Notes: generated from the letters alone by a model not told the origin. A stretch of 64,000 bases of DNA from Flavobacterium sp. (GCA_023251135.1 JAHEZJ010000002.1:162624-226623); one strand, 5' to 3'; counted from the first letter of the stretch, positions 9,411-19,256 are shown. Made by a program: numbers and translations.

Positions 9411-10529
9411 CTACATCGTTTTAGCAGTAACTTCTTTTATATTCTCGACAAACTGATCGAACAAATACGACGAATCGTGAGGTCCTGGACTTGCTTCCGG
9501 GTGGTATTGTACTGAAAAACAATTCTTATTCTTCATGCGCATACCTGCAACTGTTTGATCGTTTAAATGCAAATGCGTAATTTCTAACTCCGGGTGATTG
9601 TCTAACTGCTCTTTATTTACAGCAAAACCATGGTTTTGTGAAGTTATTTCACCTTTACCTGTAATTAAGTTTTTCACCGGGTGATTGATTCCACGGTGAC
9701 CGTTAAACATCTTATACGTCTGAACTCCATTTGCCAAAGCAATTACCTGATGTCCTAAACAGATTCCGAACAAAGGTTTGTCATTAGCCAGAATTTCTTT
9801 TGCTACTTCTATTGCACCAAAAAGCGGATCCGGATCTCCAGGGCCGTTGGATAAAAAGTAACCGTCCGGATTAAATTCGGATAGATCTTTATACGTTGAA
9901 TTGTATGGAAACACTTTAATGTAACAATCTCTCTTGGCCAGATTTCTCAAGATATTTTTTTTGATCCCAAGATCTAAGGCAGATATTTTATAAGTCGCAT
10001 TTTCATCTCCAAAAAAATAAGGCTCAGTAGTTGAAACTTTTGATGCCAACTCTAAACCTTCCATGTCTGGCACATTGGCCAATTCTTTTTTCAGGTCTTC
10101 TATCGAAGTCCCGTCTGTACAGATCACAGCATTCATTGCCCCATTGTCACGAATATAGCTTACAAGTGCTCTGGTATCAACATCAGAAATACAAATTAAG
10201 TTTTGCTTCTTAAAGTAATCTTCCAGGCTTCCTGAAGCATCTTCTCTTGAATAATTAAAGCTAAAATTTTTACAAACCAAACCGGCTATTTTGATGCTGT
10301 CTGATTCAATTTCAGAATCATTAACACCATAATTTCCAATATGAGTATTCGTCGCAACCATTATTTGGCCAAAATAAGAAGGATCTGTAAAAATCTCCTG
10401 ATATCCGGTCATTCCCGTATTAAAACAAACTTCACCAAAAGTCTTACCGCTAATTCCGATAGATTTTCCGTGAAAAATAGTCCCATCACTAAGTAATAAA
10501 ATGGCGCTTTGTCGTGTCGTGTATTTCAT
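9411..10529 (-). CDS. carA: Carbamoyl-phosphate synthase small subunit
   Basis: Glutamine amidotransferase subunit that hydrolyses glutamine and delivers ammonia to CarB for carbamoyl phosphate, feeding arginine and pyrimidine synthesis. Residues 1 to about 140 form the CPSase small-chain domain. The class I amidotransferase domain follows, with nucleophile Cys257 in FGICLGHQ and the His343/Glu345 pair in QYHPEASPG. Length 372 aa is normal. carB is not in the window. It sits between rplQ and eno, an arrangement I associate with Flavobacteriaceae. Confidence 0.98.
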   Translation of the reverse strand: MKYTTRQSAILLLSDGTIFHGKSIGISGKTFGEVCFNTGMTGYQEIFTDPSYFGQIMVATNTHIGNYGVNDSEIESDSIKIAGLVCKNFSFNYSREDASGSLEDYFKKQNLICISDVDTRALVSYIRDNGAMNAVICTDGTSIEDLKKELANVPDMEGLELASKVSTTEPYFFGDENATYKISALDLGIKKNILRNLAKRDCYIKVFPYNSTYKDLSEFNPDGYFLSNGPGDPDPLFGAIEVAKEILANDKPLFGICLGHQVIALANGVQTYKMFNGHRGINHPVKNLITGKGEITSQNHGFAVNKEQLDNHPELEITHLHLNDQTVAGMRMKNKNCFSVQYHPEASPGPHDSSYLFDQFVENIKEVTAKTM

Positions 10530-10605
10530 TCTTTAATTTGTATTGTTTTTTTTAACTGTTTCATGAAACTCCTTTGCGGATTTCCATGTGTAATTAGATA
10601 TTTTG

Positions 10606-10636
10606 CAAATTTACTTCTTTAAAAGAGTGCTTCCAA
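10606..10636 (-). promoter_or_regulatory. Promoter of carA (and possibly eno)
   Basis: On the minus strand a TTG (10634-10636) is followed after 20 bases by TAAATTTG (10606-10613), matching TTG-N20-TAnnTTTG. It predicts a leader of about 70 bases before carA. It lies downstream of the rplQ terminator, separating carA from the ribosomal cluster. Confidence 0.65.
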
Positions 10637-10723
10637 GATTTTTTAAAAATTTCATCTCTAAAAATAAAACCGAGATACTGAAATAAGTTAAATTTTGATT
10701 TCACTCCCAAAAAATCAAAAAAA

Positions 10724-10752
10724 AAGGATAAACTAAAAATTAGTTTATCCTT
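10724..10752 (-). terminator. Terminator of the ribosomal protein cluster
   Basis: Perfect 12-base-pair stem (AAGGATAAACTA and its complement) with an A/T loop, followed on the minus strand by about nine T residues. It lies 29 bases after the rplQ stop and closes the long S10-spc-alpha cluster. Confidence 0.93.
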
Positions 10753-10780
10753 GATTTCTATAGAATCATTACTTTCATAA

Positions 10781-11269
10781 TTATTCAGAAGCTTCAGTAG
10801 TCGTTTCTGATTCAGCAGCAGGAGCTTCAGGAGTACCTTCCGCTTTTTTAGCTTTACCACCACGACGGCTTTTTGCTTTTTTAACTTCTTTTTTACCTCC
10901 ATTGTAAAGTTCATTGAAATCTACAAGTTCGATCATTGCCATATCAGCATTATCTCCCAAACGATTTCCAACTTTAATGATACGAGTGTATCCACCTGGA
11001 CGGTCTCCAACTTTAGCAGCTACGTCTCTGAACAAGTCAGTTACCGCATATTTACTACGTAAGTAAGCAAAAACAATACGACGGTTGTGAGTCGTATCTT
11101 CTTTTGATTTTGTGATTAAAGGCTCAACGAATTGTTTAAGCGCTTTAGCTTTAGCAACAGTAGTGTTAATACGTTTGTGCTCGATAAGAGAACAAGCCAT
11201 ATTAGCCAACATAGCTTTTCTATGTCCAGTCTGTCTGCTTAAGTGATTGAATTTTTTTCCGTGTCTCAT
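10781..11269 (-). CDS. rplQ: 50S ribosomal protein L17 (bL17)
   Basis: Large-subunit protein near the exit tunnel. The core ([20 protein letters not shown] to about residue 118) is typical. The remaining ~40 residues form a low-complexity tail, first basic ([13 protein letters not shown]) then rich in Glu, Ala, Thr and Pro, which makes this L17 longer (162 aa) than the ~127 aa E. coli protein; such tails are common in Bacteroidota. It is the last gene of the alpha operon, after rpoA. Confidence 0.98.
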   Translation of the reverse strand: MRHGKKFNHLSRQTGHRKAMLANMACSLIEHKRINTTVAKAKALKQFVEPLITKSKEDTTHNRRIVFAYLRSKYAVTDLFRDVAAKVGDRPGGYTRIIKVGNRLGDNADMAMIELVDFNELYNGGKKEVKKAKSRRGGKAKKAEGTPEAPAAESETTTEASE

Positions 11270-11284
11270 TGCTATTTTAAATTT

Positions 11285-11302
11285 AATCCCGCAAGCGGGA
11301 TT
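11285..11302 (-). promoter_or_regulatory. Small hairpin between rpoA and rplQ
   Basis: Seven-base-pair stem AATCCCG, loop of 4, in the 36-base gap. No T run follows, so it is not a standard terminator; it may tune rplQ translation or mRNA processing. Confidence 0.4.
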
Positions 11303-11305
11303 GAA

Positions 11306-12298
11306 TTATTCTTTATCTAATTTGTATTTAGCTAAATCCATTCCGAAAGTTAAATTCTTCACTGCAACAAGTTCGTCAAGTTCAGTTAAAGATTTTTTAC
11401 CAAAATTACGGAATTTCATTAGATCATTTTTATTGAACGATACTAAATCACCAAGTGTATCAACTTCAGCCGCTTTCAAGCAATTTAATGCTCTCACAGA
11501 TAAATCCATATCAACAAGCTTAGTTTTAAGCAATTGTCTCATATGCAATGACTCTTCATCATACGATTCTGTTTGTGCAATTTCGTCAGCCTCGAGTGTA
11601 ATTCTTTCGTCAGAAAATAACATGAAGTGGTGAATTAAAACTTTAGCAGCTTCAGTAAGGGCATCTTTTGGATTAATAGATCCATCAGTTTTAATTTCAA
11701 AAACTAATTTTTCGTAATCTGTTTTTTGCTCTACACGGAAGTTTTCAATCGCATATTTTACATTTTTTACCGGGGTAAAAATAGAGTCTGTAAAAATAGT
11801 ACCAATTGCAGCGTTCTGTTTTTTGTTCTCCTCAGCAGGAACATATCCTCTACCTTTTTCGATTGTTAAATCGAAGTTCAATTTGATTTTAGAATCTAAG
11901 TTACAGATAACAAGGTCTGGATTCAAAACTTGAAAACCTGAAATAAATTTTTGAAAATCACCTGCTGTTAATTGATCTTTACCAGAAACAGAAATTGTAA
12001 CTGCTTCATTATCGATATCTTCGATTTGACGTTTGAAACGTACTTGTTTTAGATTAAGGATAATTTCGGTAACATCTTCAACAACACCTGAAATAGTAGA
12101 AAACTCATGATCTACACCTTCGATACGAACAGATGTAATTGCATAACCTTCTAATGCTGAAAGCAAAACTCTTCTAAGTGCATTACCAACTGTCAATCCA
12201 TAACCAGGTTCTAAAGGTCTAAATTCGAATTTACCTTCAAAATCGGTTGAATCGATCATGATAACTTTATCGGGCTTTTGAAAATTAAATATTGCCAT
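11306..12298 (-). CDS. rpoA: RNA polymerase alpha subunit
   Basis: Assembles RNA polymerase through its N-terminal dimerisation domain (residues ~1-235; [20 protein letters not shown] is the conserved dimer motif) and contacts promoter DNA and activators with its C-terminal domain (~255-320; [20 protein letters not shown], a helix-hairpin-helix). Length 330 aa is normal. It lies between rpsD and rplQ as in most bacteria, 21 bases downstream of rpsD. Confidence 0.99.
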   Translation of the reverse strand: MAIFNFQKPDKVIMIDSTDFEGKFEFRPLEPGYGLTVGNALRRVLLSALEGYAITSVRIEGVDHEFSTISGVVEDVTEIILNLKQVRFKRQIEDIDNEAVTISVSGKDQLTAGDFQKFISGFQVLNPDLVICNLDSKIKLNFDLTIEKGRGYVPAEENKKQNAAIGTIFTDSIFTPVKNVKYAIENFRVEQKTDYEKLVFEIKTDGSINPKDALTEAAKVLIHHFMLFSDERITLEADEIAQTESYDEESLHMRQLLKTKLVDMDLSVRALNCLKAAEVDTLGDLVSFNKNDLMKFRNFGKKSLTELDELVAVKNLTFGMDLAKYKLDKE

Positions 12299-12319
12299 AA
12301 ATTTCGACTAAGTCAATTA

Positions 12320-12925
12320 TTATTTGTTGTACAACTCTACGATTAATTGTTCTTTAATGTTTTCTGGAATTTGAAGTCTCGCAGGTACAGAAACGAAAGT
12401 TCCTTCTTTAAGATCATTGTTCCAAGTAATCCATTCATAAACATGACTTGAATTTGATAAAGAACGTTCGATAGCTTCTAAAGATTTAGATTTTTCACGA
12501 ACTGCAACTTTATCACCAGGTTTAAGGTGGTAAGAAGCGATATTTACAACTTCACCATTTACAGTAACGTGTCTGTGAGAAACTAATTGTCTAGCACCTC
12601 TTCTAGAAGGAGCAATACCCATTCTAAAAACAACGTTATCTAATCTTGCTTCGCATAATTGTAAAAGAACTTCACCAGTAACACCTTTAGTAGCTGATGC
12701 TTTTTTGAATAAATTTCTGAATTGTTTTTCTAAAATTCCGTAAGAATATTTAGCTTTTTGCTTTTCCATTAACTGAACAGCGTACTCAGATTTTTTACCT
12801 CTTTTTTTAGCCATCCCGTGTTGTCCAGGTGGGTAATTTCTTTTTTCGAAAGATTTATCATCTCCGAAGATTGCCTCGCCAAATTTACGAGCAATTCTAG
12901 TTTTTGGACCAGTATATCTTGCCAT
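12320..12925 (-). CDS. rpsD: 30S ribosomal protein S4 (uS4)
   Basis: Primary 16S rRNA binder and assembly initiator. The S4 RNA-binding domain starts near residue 94 ([20 protein letters not shown]). The N-terminus has no CxxC zinc motif, so this is the zinc-free form. S4 is the autogenous repressor of the alpha operon in enterobacteria; here a 50-base hairpin region lies directly upstream of the gene, in the unusually wide 95-base gap after rpsK. Confidence 0.98.
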   Translation of the reverse strand: MARYTGPKTRIARKFGEAIFGDDKSFEKRNYPPGQHGMAKKRGKKSEYAVQLMEKQKAKYSYGILEKQFRNLFKKASATKGVTGEVLLQLCEARLDNVVFRMGIAPSRRGARQLVSHRHVTVNGEVVNIASYHLKPGDKVAVREKSKSLEAIERSLSNSSHVYEWITWNNDLKEGTFVSVPARLQIPENIKEQLIVELYNK

Positions 12926-12944
12926 TTCTAAAAAATTAATTTAA

Positions 12945-12994
12945 GGTAGAGATTATGAATTCAGGTCAAATCCTTCGATAATCTATGCTCTACC
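12945..12994 (-). promoter_or_regulatory. Hairpin in the rpsK-rpsD gap, possible S4 control site
   Basis: Arms GGTAGAG and CTCTACC pair (7 bp), continued by ATTAT with ATAAT (5 bp) across an asymmetric internal loop. On the minus strand the stem is followed by TTAAATTAATTTTTTAG and the rpsD ATG 19 bases later. A cis-regulatory role is inferred from position only. Confidence 0.45.
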
Positions 12995-13020
12995 TTGTTT
13001 ATACTATTGAATAAATAAAA

Positions 13021-13404
13021 TTAAACTCTACGTCTTTTTGGAGGACGACATCCGTTGTGAGGCATTGGAGTAACATCGATAATCTCTGTAACTTCAATTC
13101 CACCGTTATGAATAGAACGGATAGCAGACTCACGTCCGTTTCCTGGTCCTTTTACATAAACTTTTACTTTTTTAAGTCCTGCCTCAAGAGCTACTTTACT
13201 ACAATCTTCTGCTGCCATTTGAGCTGCATACGGAGTGTTCTTTTTAGAACCTCTGAAACCCATTTTACCAGCTGAAGACCAAGAAATAACTTCACCTTTC
13301 TTGTTAGTCAAAGAAATGATAATGTTGTTGAAAGTGGCAGAAATATGAGCTTCACCCGTTGATTCAACGATAACTTTACGTTTTTTTGCAGTTGCTTTAG
13401 CCAT
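13021..13404 (-). CDS. rpsK: 30S ribosomal protein S11 (uS11)
   Basis: Platform protein of the small subunit that contacts mRNA near the E site. The 127-residue sequence shows [21 protein letters not shown] and ends with the hallmark [13 protein letters not shown]. Eight bases separate it from rpsM upstream; 95 bases separate it from rpsD downstream. Confidence 0.99.
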   Translation of the reverse strand: MAKATAKKRKVIVESTGEAHISATFNNIIISLTNKKGEVISWSSAGKMGFRGSKKNTPYAAQMAAEDCSKVALEAGLKKVKVYVKGPGNGRESAIRSIHNGGIEVTEIIDVTPMPHNGCRPPKRRRV

Positions 13405-13412
13405 ATTACTTA

Positions 13413-13787
13413 TTATTTAGTTGCTTTTTTCTTGTTAGCAACAGTTTTTCTTTTACCTTTTCTTGTTCTAGAGTTGTTTTTAGTTCTTTGCCCTCTTAAC
13501 GGAAGACCAGATCTATGACGGATACCTCTGTAACAACCAATATCCATTAAACGTTTGATGTTCAAAGAAACTTCAGAACGTAATTCTCCTTCAATTTTGA
13601 ATGCTCCAACAGCCTCACGAATTGCTCCGATCTCGTCGTCATTCCAATCTTGAACTTTTTTGTCTTGGCTAACTTGAGCTTTTTCTAAAATCTCAATAGC
13701 TCTACTTCTCCCTAATCCGAAGATGTAGGTTAGTGCTATAACACCTCTTTTATTTTTTGGGATATCTACCCCTGCTATTCTTGCCAT
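13413..13787 (-). CDS. rpsM: 30S ribosomal protein S13 (uS13)
   Basis: Head protein of the small subunit, contacting P-site tRNA with its basic C-terminal tail and forming a bridge to the large subunit. Motifs [13 protein letters not shown] at the N-terminus and [19 protein letters not shown] identify it; 124 aa is standard. The start follows the rpmJ stop by two bases, indicating coupled translation. Confidence 0.99.
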   Translation of the reverse strand: MARIAGVDIPKNKRGVIALTYIFGLGRSRAIEILEKAQVSQDKKVQDWNDDEIGAIREAVGAFKIEGELRSEVSLNIKRLMDIGCYRGIRHRSGLPLRGQRTKNNSRTRKGKRKTVANKKKATK

Positions 13788-13789
13788 AA

Positions 13790-13906
13790 TTATCCTTGTC
13801 TTTGTTTAAATCTAGGATTCTTTTTGTTTATTACGTACAATCTCCCTTTTCTACGCACGATAATGCACTCGGCACTTCTCTTTTTTACTGATGCTCTAAC
13901 TTTCAT
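13790..13906 (-). CDS. rpmJ: 50S ribosomal protein L36 (bL36), zinc-free form
   Basis: A 38-residue reading frame beginning [20 protein letters not shown] and ending RFKQRQG fits L36. It has only one cysteine, so it lacks the CCCH zinc ribbon of the C+ form and should be zinc-independent. It sits between infA (12 bases) and rpsM (2 bases), the conserved L36 position. Confidence 0.96.
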
Positions 13907-13918
13907 AGTGAATATCCT

Positions 13919-14134
13919 TTAATATCGATAAGTAATTCTTGCTTTTGACAAATCATAAGGACTCATTTCCAGTTTCACTTTATCACCAGGTAATAACTTG
14001 ATGTAATGCATACGCATTTTACCAGAAATATGAGCAATTACGATATGTCCATTTTCTAACTCTACACGGAACATCGCATTTGATAATGCTTCGATGATTG
14101 ATCCGTCTTGTTCTATTGCTGATTGTTTTGCCAT
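13919..14134 (-). CDS. infA: Translation initiation factor IF-1
   Basis: Binds the A site of the 30S subunit during initiation. The 71-residue OB-fold protein has the family signature from [20 protein letters not shown] through [13 protein letters not shown]. It starts 7 bases after secY, and rpmJ follows after 12 bases. Confidence 0.99.
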   Translation of the reverse strand: MAKQSAIEQDGSIIEALSNAMFRVELENGHIVIAHISGKMRMHYIKLLPGDKVKLEMSPYDLSKARITYRY

Positions 14135-14141
14135 AAATATA

Positions 14142-15488
14142 TTAAGCTACCGCTTTTCTATTTTTACCAGTCTTCATTAAACCATCATAATGCTTGTTTA
14201 ACAAGTATGAATTGATTTGTTGAATAGTATCTATTGCAACTCCAACCATAATTATTAATGAGGTACCTCCAAAAAACATTGCCCAAGATTGTTGTACATC
14301 CATAATACTTACAACAATAGCTGGGAACACAGCAATCAAAGCAAGGAATAAAGATCCTGGGAAAGTTATTAAAGACATCACTTTGTCAAGGAAGTCTGAA
14401 GTTTCAGCTCCCGGACGAACGCCAGGAATAAAACCACCACTTCTTTTTAAATCATCGGCCATTTTGTTAGTAGGAACAGTGATTGCAGTATAAAAGAATG
14501 TAAATACAATAATTAAAGTTGCAAATACAAAGTTGTACCAAAATCCGAACATATTACTAAACGCACCAACAATAGATTGTGATGTGTCTGATTTAGACAA
14601 TCCAGCTACAGCTGCAGGAATAAACATAATTGCCTGAGCAAAGATGATTGGCATAACCCCAGAAGCATTAAGCTTAAGAGGAATCCATTGTCTATTACCA
14701 CCAGCTAAATCCTGCTCGTAATCTCCAGTTGTTGTACGACGAGCGTACTGAACCGGAATTCTGCGTACTGCCATTGTAAGCAATACACAAGAAATGATTA
14801 CTAATAACCACACAATAATCTCAATAACTAACAACATTGGACCTCCATTGTTATTGGTAACTCTGGTTGTAAATTCTTGTATAAAAGCTTGCGGTAAGCG
14901 CGCTAAGATACCAACCATAATCAATAATGAAATTCCATTTCCAATACCTTTATCTGTAATTTTTTCTCCAAGCCACATAGCAAAAATTGTACCTGTAACT
15001 AAGATAATAACTGATGAGAACAAAAATTCAGGTGAATTAAAGCCCAGTAAGAATGCACTACCAGGCAATGTTCTATACAAATTATAGATATAAGTTGGAC
15101 CTTGAACCAGTGTAATAGCTATAGTCAACCAACGAGTGATTTGATTAATCTTTTTTCTACCACTCTCTCCATCGTTCTGAAGTTTTTGTAAATAAGGAAT
15201 CGCAATTCCCATCAACTGAACAACAATAGATGCAGAAATATAAGGCATAATACCTAAAGCAAAAACTGAAGCTTTAGAGAAAGCACCTCCTGTAAACATG
15301 TCCAGGATAGATCCCAGACCATTTTTAGTTTGTCCCGCTAAACCTGTTAACTGAGTTGCGTCAATTCCAGGAAGCGTAACATGTGCACCAAAACGATATA
15401 CTAAAAGCAATCCTAAAGTAATTAAGATTCTATTTTTCAGTTCTTCGATTTTCCAAACATTACTTATTGATTCAATAAATTTCTTCAT
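14142..15488 (-). CDS. secY: Protein translocase channel subunit SecY
   Basis: Core of the SecYEG translocon in the inner membrane, with ten predicted helices over 448 residues. Conserved parts seen are the plug-proximal [20 protein letters not shown], the cytoplasmic loop [18 protein letters not shown] and the C-terminal [20 protein letters not shown]. It is placed after rplO in the spc operon, 13 bases away. Confidence 0.99.
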   Translation of the reverse strand: MKKFIESISNVWKIEELKNRILITLGLLLVYRFGAHVTLPGIDATQLTGLAGQTKNGLGSILDMFTGGAFSKASVFALGIMPYISASIVVQLMGIAIPYLQKLQNDGESGRKKINQITRWLTIAITLVQGPTYIYNLYRTLPGSAFLLGFNSPEFLFSSVIILVTGTIFAMWLGEKITDKGIGNGISLLIMVGILARLPQAFIQEFTTRVTNNNGGPMLLVIEIIVWLLVIISCVLLTMAVRRIPVQYARRTTTGDYEQDLAGGNRQWIPLKLNASGVMPIIFAQAIMFIPAAVAGLSKSDTSQSIVGAFSNMFGFWYNFVFATLIIVFTFFYTAITVPTNKMADDLKRSGGFIPGVRPGAETSDFLDKVMSLITFPGSLFLALIAVFPAIVVSIMDVQQSWAMFFGGTSLIIMVGVAIDTIQQINSYLLNKHYDGLMKTGKNRKAVA

Positions 15489-15501
15489 CTTAATAGATAA
15501 G

Positions 15502-15954
15502 TTATATAGTTACAGCTTCTCCACCAGCAGCTTCGATAGCAGCTTTTGCAGTAGCGGTAAATTTGTGGGCAGTTACTTTTAATTTTGCTTTCAATTCTCC
15601 TCTACCTAAAATCTTAACGATTTCATTTTTGGTAGCCAGACGATTTGCTACGAAATCTGTCATAGAAACAGAATCAGTAATCACACCATTGTCTACTAAT
15701 AATTGAAGCGTATCTAAATTAACACCTTCGTATTCTTTACGATTGATGTTTGTGAAACCAAACTTAGGCACACGTCTTTGAAGTGGCATTTGCCCTCCTT
15801 CAAAACCAATCTTTTTAGAATATCCAGAACGAGATTTTGCTCCTTTGTGACCTCTTGCAGAAGTACCACCTTTTCCAGAACCTTCTCCTCTACCTAATCT
15901 TTTATTTTGATTGTGTGTTGACCCTTCAGCTGGTTGTAAGTTACTTAAATTCAT
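15502..15954 (-). CDS. rplO: 50S ribosomal protein L15 (uL15)
   Basis: Large-subunit assembly protein. The Gly/Arg/Lys-rich N-terminal extension (LGRGEGSGKGGTSARGHKG) that threads into 23S rRNA and a C-terminal globular domain are both present in 150 aa. It lies between rpmD and secY as usual. Confidence 0.99.
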   Translation of the reverse strand: MNLSNLQPAEGSTHNQNKRLGRGEGSGKGGTSARGHKGAKSRSGYSKKIGFEGGQMPLQRRVPKFGFTNINRKEYEGVNLDTLQLLVDNGVITDSVSMTDFVANRLATKNEIVKILGRGELKAKLKVTAHKFTATAKAAIEAAGGEAVTI

Positions 15955-15965
15955 AACAGTATTTG

Positions 15966-16148
15966 TTATTTAGCTTCTTCGACAGAAACTAAGTGTTTAA
16001 CTTTGTTTATCATCCCAAGGATTGCAGGATTTGAATCATGCTCTACAACTTGTCCCATTTTACGTAGACCTAAAGCTTCCAAACCTCTTTTTTGAGAAAG
16101 AGGGCAGTTGATTTTGCTTCTTACTTGTTTTACTAATAATTTAGCCAT
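15966..16148 (-). CDS. rpmD: 50S ribosomal protein L30 (uL30)
   Basis: Short bacterial L30 of 60 residues with the signature [20 protein letters not shown] and a C-terminal VKHLVSVEE. It is placed between rpsE (12 bases) and rplO (11 bases). Confidence 0.98.
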   Translation of the reverse strand: MAKLLVKQVRSKINCPLSQKRGLEALGLRKMGQVVEHDSNPAILGMINKVKHLVSVEEAK

Positions 16149-16160
16149 AATTTCCTTGAA

Positions 16161-16682
16161 TTAACCTTTAAAAACTTTTTCTAAAGAAACACCTCTTTGT
16201 TTTGCAACAGTATGAGCGCTTCTCATTTGTAATAAAGCATCAAAAGTTGCTTTTACCACGTTATGAGGATTTGATGATCCTTGAGATTTAGATAATACAT
16301 CGTGAATACCTACTGATTCAAGAACTGAACGAACAGCTCCACCAGCAATAACTCCTGTACCATGAGAAGCAGGAATTAAGAATACACGTGCACCACCAAA
16401 TTTACCTTTTTGTTCGTGAGGAACAGATTGTCCGTTCAAAGGAATTTTCACTAAATTTTTCTTAGCATCTTCTACTGCTTTCGCAATTGCTTCAGAAACG
16501 TCTTTAGATTTTCCTAATCCATGACCAACTACTCCGTTTTCATCACCTACAACTACAATAGCAGAAAAACCGAAAGCTCTACCACCTTTTGTAACCTTAG
16601 TAACACGATTAACACTTACCAGACGATCTTTAAGTTCAAGACCACTTGGTTTTACCAATTCTACATTTTTGTATTTAGACAT
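16161..16682 (-). CDS. rpsE: 30S ribosomal protein S5 (uS5)
   Basis: Small-subunit protein important for decoding accuracy. The N-terminal double-stranded-RNA-binding-like domain contains [20 protein letters not shown], and the C-terminal domain contains [18 protein letters not shown]. Length 173 aa is normal. It starts 6 bases after rplR. Confidence 0.99.
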   Translation of the reverse strand: MSKYKNVELVKPSGLELKDRLVSVNRVTKVTKGGRAFGFSAIVVVGDENGVVGHGLGKSKDVSEAIAKAVEDAKKNLVKIPLNGQSVPHEQKGKFGGARVFLIPASHGTGVIAGGAVRSVLESVGIHDVLSKSQGSSNPHNVVKATFDALLQMRSAHTVAKQRGVSLEKVFKG

Positions 16683-16688
16683 AATATA

Positions 16689-17039
16689 TTAGAATTTAAG
16701 TCCAGCCGCTCTTGCGCCTTCTGCTAATGATTTAATACGACCGTGGTATAAATATCCACCTCTGTCAAAAGTGATGGTATCAATCCCGGCTTTTAACGCT
16801 TTCTCTGCAACTAGTTTTCCAACAGCAGCAGCTACTTCAACGTTAGTACCTTTTCCTATTTCTTTTTCTCTTGAAGATGCAGCTAATAAAGTAACTCCGT
16901 TTACGTCATCAATAAGTTGAGCGTAAATTTCTTTGTTGCTTCTAAATACAGATAGTCTTGGGTTAGTAGCAGTACCACTAATCGATTTTCTAATTCTGAA
17001 TCTAATTCTCTGTCTTCTATCAGATTTTGTTAATGACAT
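16689..17039 (-). CDS. rplR: 50S ribosomal protein L18 (uL18)
   Basis: Binds 5S rRNA in the central protuberance. The 116-residue protein shows [20 protein letters not shown] and the C-terminal [20 protein letters not shown] typical of bacterial L18. It is located between rplF and rpsE. Confidence 0.99.
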   Translation of the reverse strand: MSLTKSDRRQRIRFRIRKSISGTATNPRLSVFRSNKEIYAQLIDDVNGVTLLAASSREKEIGKGTNVEVAAAVGKLVAEKALKAGIDTITFDRGGYLYHGRIKSLAEGARAAGLKF

Positions 17040-17050
17040 AATCTTATTTT

Positions 17051-17593
17051 TTAAGCTGATTTACCTGCTTTTCTTCTTAATACTTCACCCACAAATTTAA
17101 CACCTTTTCCTTTGTATGGCTCAGGCTTACGGAAACCTCTGATTTTCGCAGCTACCTGACCTAAAAGTTGTTTATCAAACGATGTTAATTTTACGATAGG
17201 GTTCTTTCCTTTTTCAGATATTGTTTCTAGAGCTACTTCTGGAGCAATTTCTAAAACAATATTGTGAGAATATCCAAGAGCTAAATCTAACTTTTGACCT
17301 TGGTTTGAAGCTCTATAACCAACTCCAACTAATTCAAGTTCTTTTGTAAAACCTTCAGCCACACCAATAATCATGTTGTTGATTAATGATCTGTACAATC
17401 CGTGTTTTGCTCTTTGGTCTTTATGATCAGACGATCTTTCAACTTGTACTTGATCGCCTTCAACTGTTACAGTTACGTCCGAAAACTCCTGAGTTAGTTG
17501 ACCTTTTTTTCCTTTTACTGTAATAATACCGTCTTTAACTTCAACAGTTACACCAGCAGGGATTACAATTGGGCTTTTACCTATTCTTGACAT
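17051..17593 (-). CDS. rplF: 50S ribosomal protein L6 (uL6)
   Basis: Large-subunit protein near the factor-binding site. Two tandem L6 repeats are visible in 180 aa, ending in [20 protein letters not shown], the family signature. It is located between rpsH (18 bases) and rplR (11 bases). Confidence 0.99.
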   Translation of the reverse strand: MSRIGKSPIVIPAGVTVEVKDGIITVKGKKGQLTQEFSDVTVTVEGDQVQVERSSDHKDQRAKHGLYRSLINNMIIGVAEGFTKELELVGVGYRASNQGQKLDLALGYSHNIVLEIAPEVALETISEKGKNPIVKLTSFDKQLLGQVAAKIRGFRKPEPYKGKGVKFVGEVLRRKAGKSA

Positions 17594-17611
17594 CTTATCT
17601 AGTGTTTAAAA

Positions 17612-18010
17612 TTAGTATACGTAACAAATTACTTCACCACCTACATTTAATTGTTTCGCTTGTTTTCCAGTCATAAGACCTTTTGAAGTTGAAACAATTG
17701 CAATTCCTAATCCGTTAAGGATTCTTGGTAATTTGGCAGCACCTGCGTACTTACGTAAACCAGGTTTACTAATTCTTTGGATATCTTTAATTACAGGCTC
17801 TTTAGTATCTTTATCATACTTCAAAGCAATTTTGATTGAACCCTGAACAGAGTTGTCTTCAAATTTGTAACTTAAGATATAACCTTGATCAAATAAGATC
17901 TTAGTTATTTCTTTTTTTAGATTAGAAGCTGGAATTTCGACAACTTTGTGGTTTGCAGCCACAGCGTTACGAACTCTAGTCAAATAATCTGCAATAGGAT
18001 CTGTATACAT
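17612..18010 (-). CDS. rpsH: 30S ribosomal protein S8 (uS8)
   Basis: Binds helix 21 of 16S rRNA and, in enterobacteria, represses the spc operon. The preferred start is ATG 18010 (MYTDPIADYLTRVRNA, 132 aa); a longer frame from 18046 would add 12 residues that fall inside a strong hairpin and do not resemble S8. The C-terminal signature GIAIVSTSKGLMTGKQA is intact. Unusually, 104 bases separate it from rpsN, containing a promoter-like element and the hairpin at 18031-18060. Confidence 0.97.
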   Translation of the reverse strand: MYTDPIADYLTRVRNAVAANHKVVEIPASNLKKEITKILFDQGYILSYKFEDNSVQGSIKIALKYDKDTKEPVIKDIQRISKPGLRKYAGAAKLPRILNGLGIAIVSTSKGLMTGKQAKQLNVGGEVICYVY

Positions 18011-18030
18011 ATGTATTTGATTGCGATTAT

Positions 18031-18060
18031 GGTTTTCGGGAGACACCCGTCTCCCGAACC
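18031..18060 (-). promoter_or_regulatory. Strong GC-rich leader hairpin before rpsH
   Basis: Eight-base-pair stem CGGGAGAC with a 4-base loop, extended by GGTT/AACC across a 2-base bulge. It is by far the most GC-rich patch of the cluster and sits 20 bases upstream of the rpsH ATG. No T run follows on the minus strand, so a translational or processing role (perhaps S8 binding) is more likely than termination. Confidence 0.6.
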
Positions 18061-18090
18061 TTTAATCAATTAAAATTATTTTTCGGTTTG

Positions 18091-18121
18091 CAAAAGTAAT
18101 AACTTATTGCGAGATTACCAA
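18091..18121 (-). promoter_or_regulatory. Internal promoter before rpsH
   Basis: On the minus strand, TTG (18119-18121) inside the rpsN 3' end is followed after 20 bases by TACTTTTG (18091-18098), a full TTG-N20-TAnnTTTG match. It predicts transcription starting near 18084 with a ~75-base leader that contains the hairpin. Confidence 0.65.
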
Positions 18122-18384
18122 GAAGCCTTTTTTACTCCAGGGATTAATCCATTATTTGCCATCTCACGGAAAGTTACACGTGAAATACCAAATTGACGAA
18201 TATAACCTCTTGGTCTACCTGTTAATTTACAACGGTTGTGTAAACGAACTGGTGAAGCATTTTTAGGTAATCTTTGTAAGCCTTCATAATCTCCAGCTTC
18301 TAATAAAGCTTTTCTTTTTTCAGCGTACTTAGCTACCGTTTTCTCTCTTTTCACCTCACGGGCTTTCATTGATTCTTTAGCCAT
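18115..18384 (-). CDS. rpsN: 30S ribosomal protein S14 (uS14), long zinc-free form
   Basis: Small-subunit head protein. At 89 residues with a single cysteine ([12 protein letters not shown]), it is the long C-minus form and not the short zinc-ribbon type. The C-terminus [11 protein letters not shown] is canonical. It starts 3 bases after the rplE stop. Confidence 0.98.
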
Positions 18385-18387
18385 GTC

Positions 18388-18939
18388 TTAATTCTTTTTA
18401 AAAGGTAAACCTAATTCAGCCAATAACGACTTTGCTTCTTTGTCTGTTTTTGCAGTAGTAACAAAAGTAATATCCATTCCTGAAATTTTGTTTACTTTGT
18501 CAATATCAATTTCAGGGAAAATGATTTGCTCTAAAACTCCAAGATTGTAATTACCTCTTCCGTCGAAACCAGTAGCTTTGATACCACTAAAATCTCTAAC
18601 GCGTGGTAAAGCAGAAGTAATAAGTCTGTCTAAAAACTCATACATTCTCTCTCCACGTAAAGTAACTTTTGCTCCAATAGGCATCCCTTTTCTCAATTTG
18701 AAAGACGCAACGTCTTTCTTTGAAATTGTAGATACTGCTTTTTGTCCAGTGATCTTTGTTAACTCATCAACTGCATAGTCAATAAGTTTTTTATCAGATA
18801 CAGCTGCACCAACTCCACGGCTCAAAACGATTTTTTCAAGTTTAGGAACTTGCATTACGTTTGTATATCCGAATTCTTCTTTAAGAGCAGAGATTACTCT
18901 ACTCTTATATTCTTCTTTTAGTCTAGGTGTATATGCCAT
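18388..18939 (-). CDS. rplE: 50S ribosomal protein L5 (uL5)
   Basis: Central-protuberance protein binding 5S rRNA and contacting P-site tRNA. In 183 aa it shows [34 protein letters not shown] and [20 protein letters not shown], all family signatures. It lies between rplX and rpsN with near-zero spacing. Confidence 0.99.
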   Translation of the reverse strand: MAYTPRLKEEYKSRVISALKEEFGYTNVMQVPKLEKIVLSRGVGAAVSDKKLIDYAVDELTKITGQKAVSTISKKDVASFKLRKGMPIGAKVTLRGERMYEFLDRLITSALPRVRDFSGIKATGFDGRGNYNLGVLEQIIFPEIDIDKVNKISGMDITFVTTAKTDKEAKSLLAELGLPFKKN

Positions 18940-18941
18940 TA

Positions 18942-19256
18942 CTATAGTACTTGATTAGATTTTTTTGAAAATCTTACTTTCTTATCTCCTTCTACTCTAA
19001 TACCAACTCTAGTTGTTTCCTTAGTTTTAGGATCAATTAGTGAAATGTTAGATATTTGTATAGAAGCTTCCTTCTTAACGATACCACCTTGAGGGTTTTT
19101 AGCACTTGGTTTTGTATGTTTCGAAACCATGTTTACACCTTCAACTATCGCTTTATTTTTCTCACGGTAAACACGTAAAACTTTACCTTCTGCACCTTTA
19201 TGGTCTCCAGCAATAACTCTTACGATATCTCCTGATTTTATTTTTAGCTTTATCAT
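18942..19256 (-). CDS. rplX: 50S ribosomal protein L24 (uL24)
   Basis: Early assembly protein at the exit tunnel. The KOW motif is at the N-terminus ([20 protein letters not shown]) and [19 protein letters not shown] follows. Length is 104 aa. It is located between rplN (11 bases) and rplE (2 bases). Confidence 0.99.
   Translation of the reverse strand: MIKLKIKSGDIVRVIAGDHKGAEGKVLRVYREKNKAIVEGVNMVSKHTKPSAKNPQGGIVKKEASIQISNISLIDPKTKETTRVGIRVEGDKKVRFSKKSNQVL

Noticed and set aside
10594-10914. 106-aa minus-strand frame overlapping the rplQ end and its terminator
   Set aside because: Out-of-frame shadow of the rplQ tail; the Lys/Leu-rich composition comes from the repetitive rplQ tail and the terminator.
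18011-18046. Longer N-terminus for S8 starting at 18046
   Set aside because: The extra 12 residues lie in the leader hairpin and have no counterpart in S8; ATG 18010 gives the standard MYTDPIADYL start.
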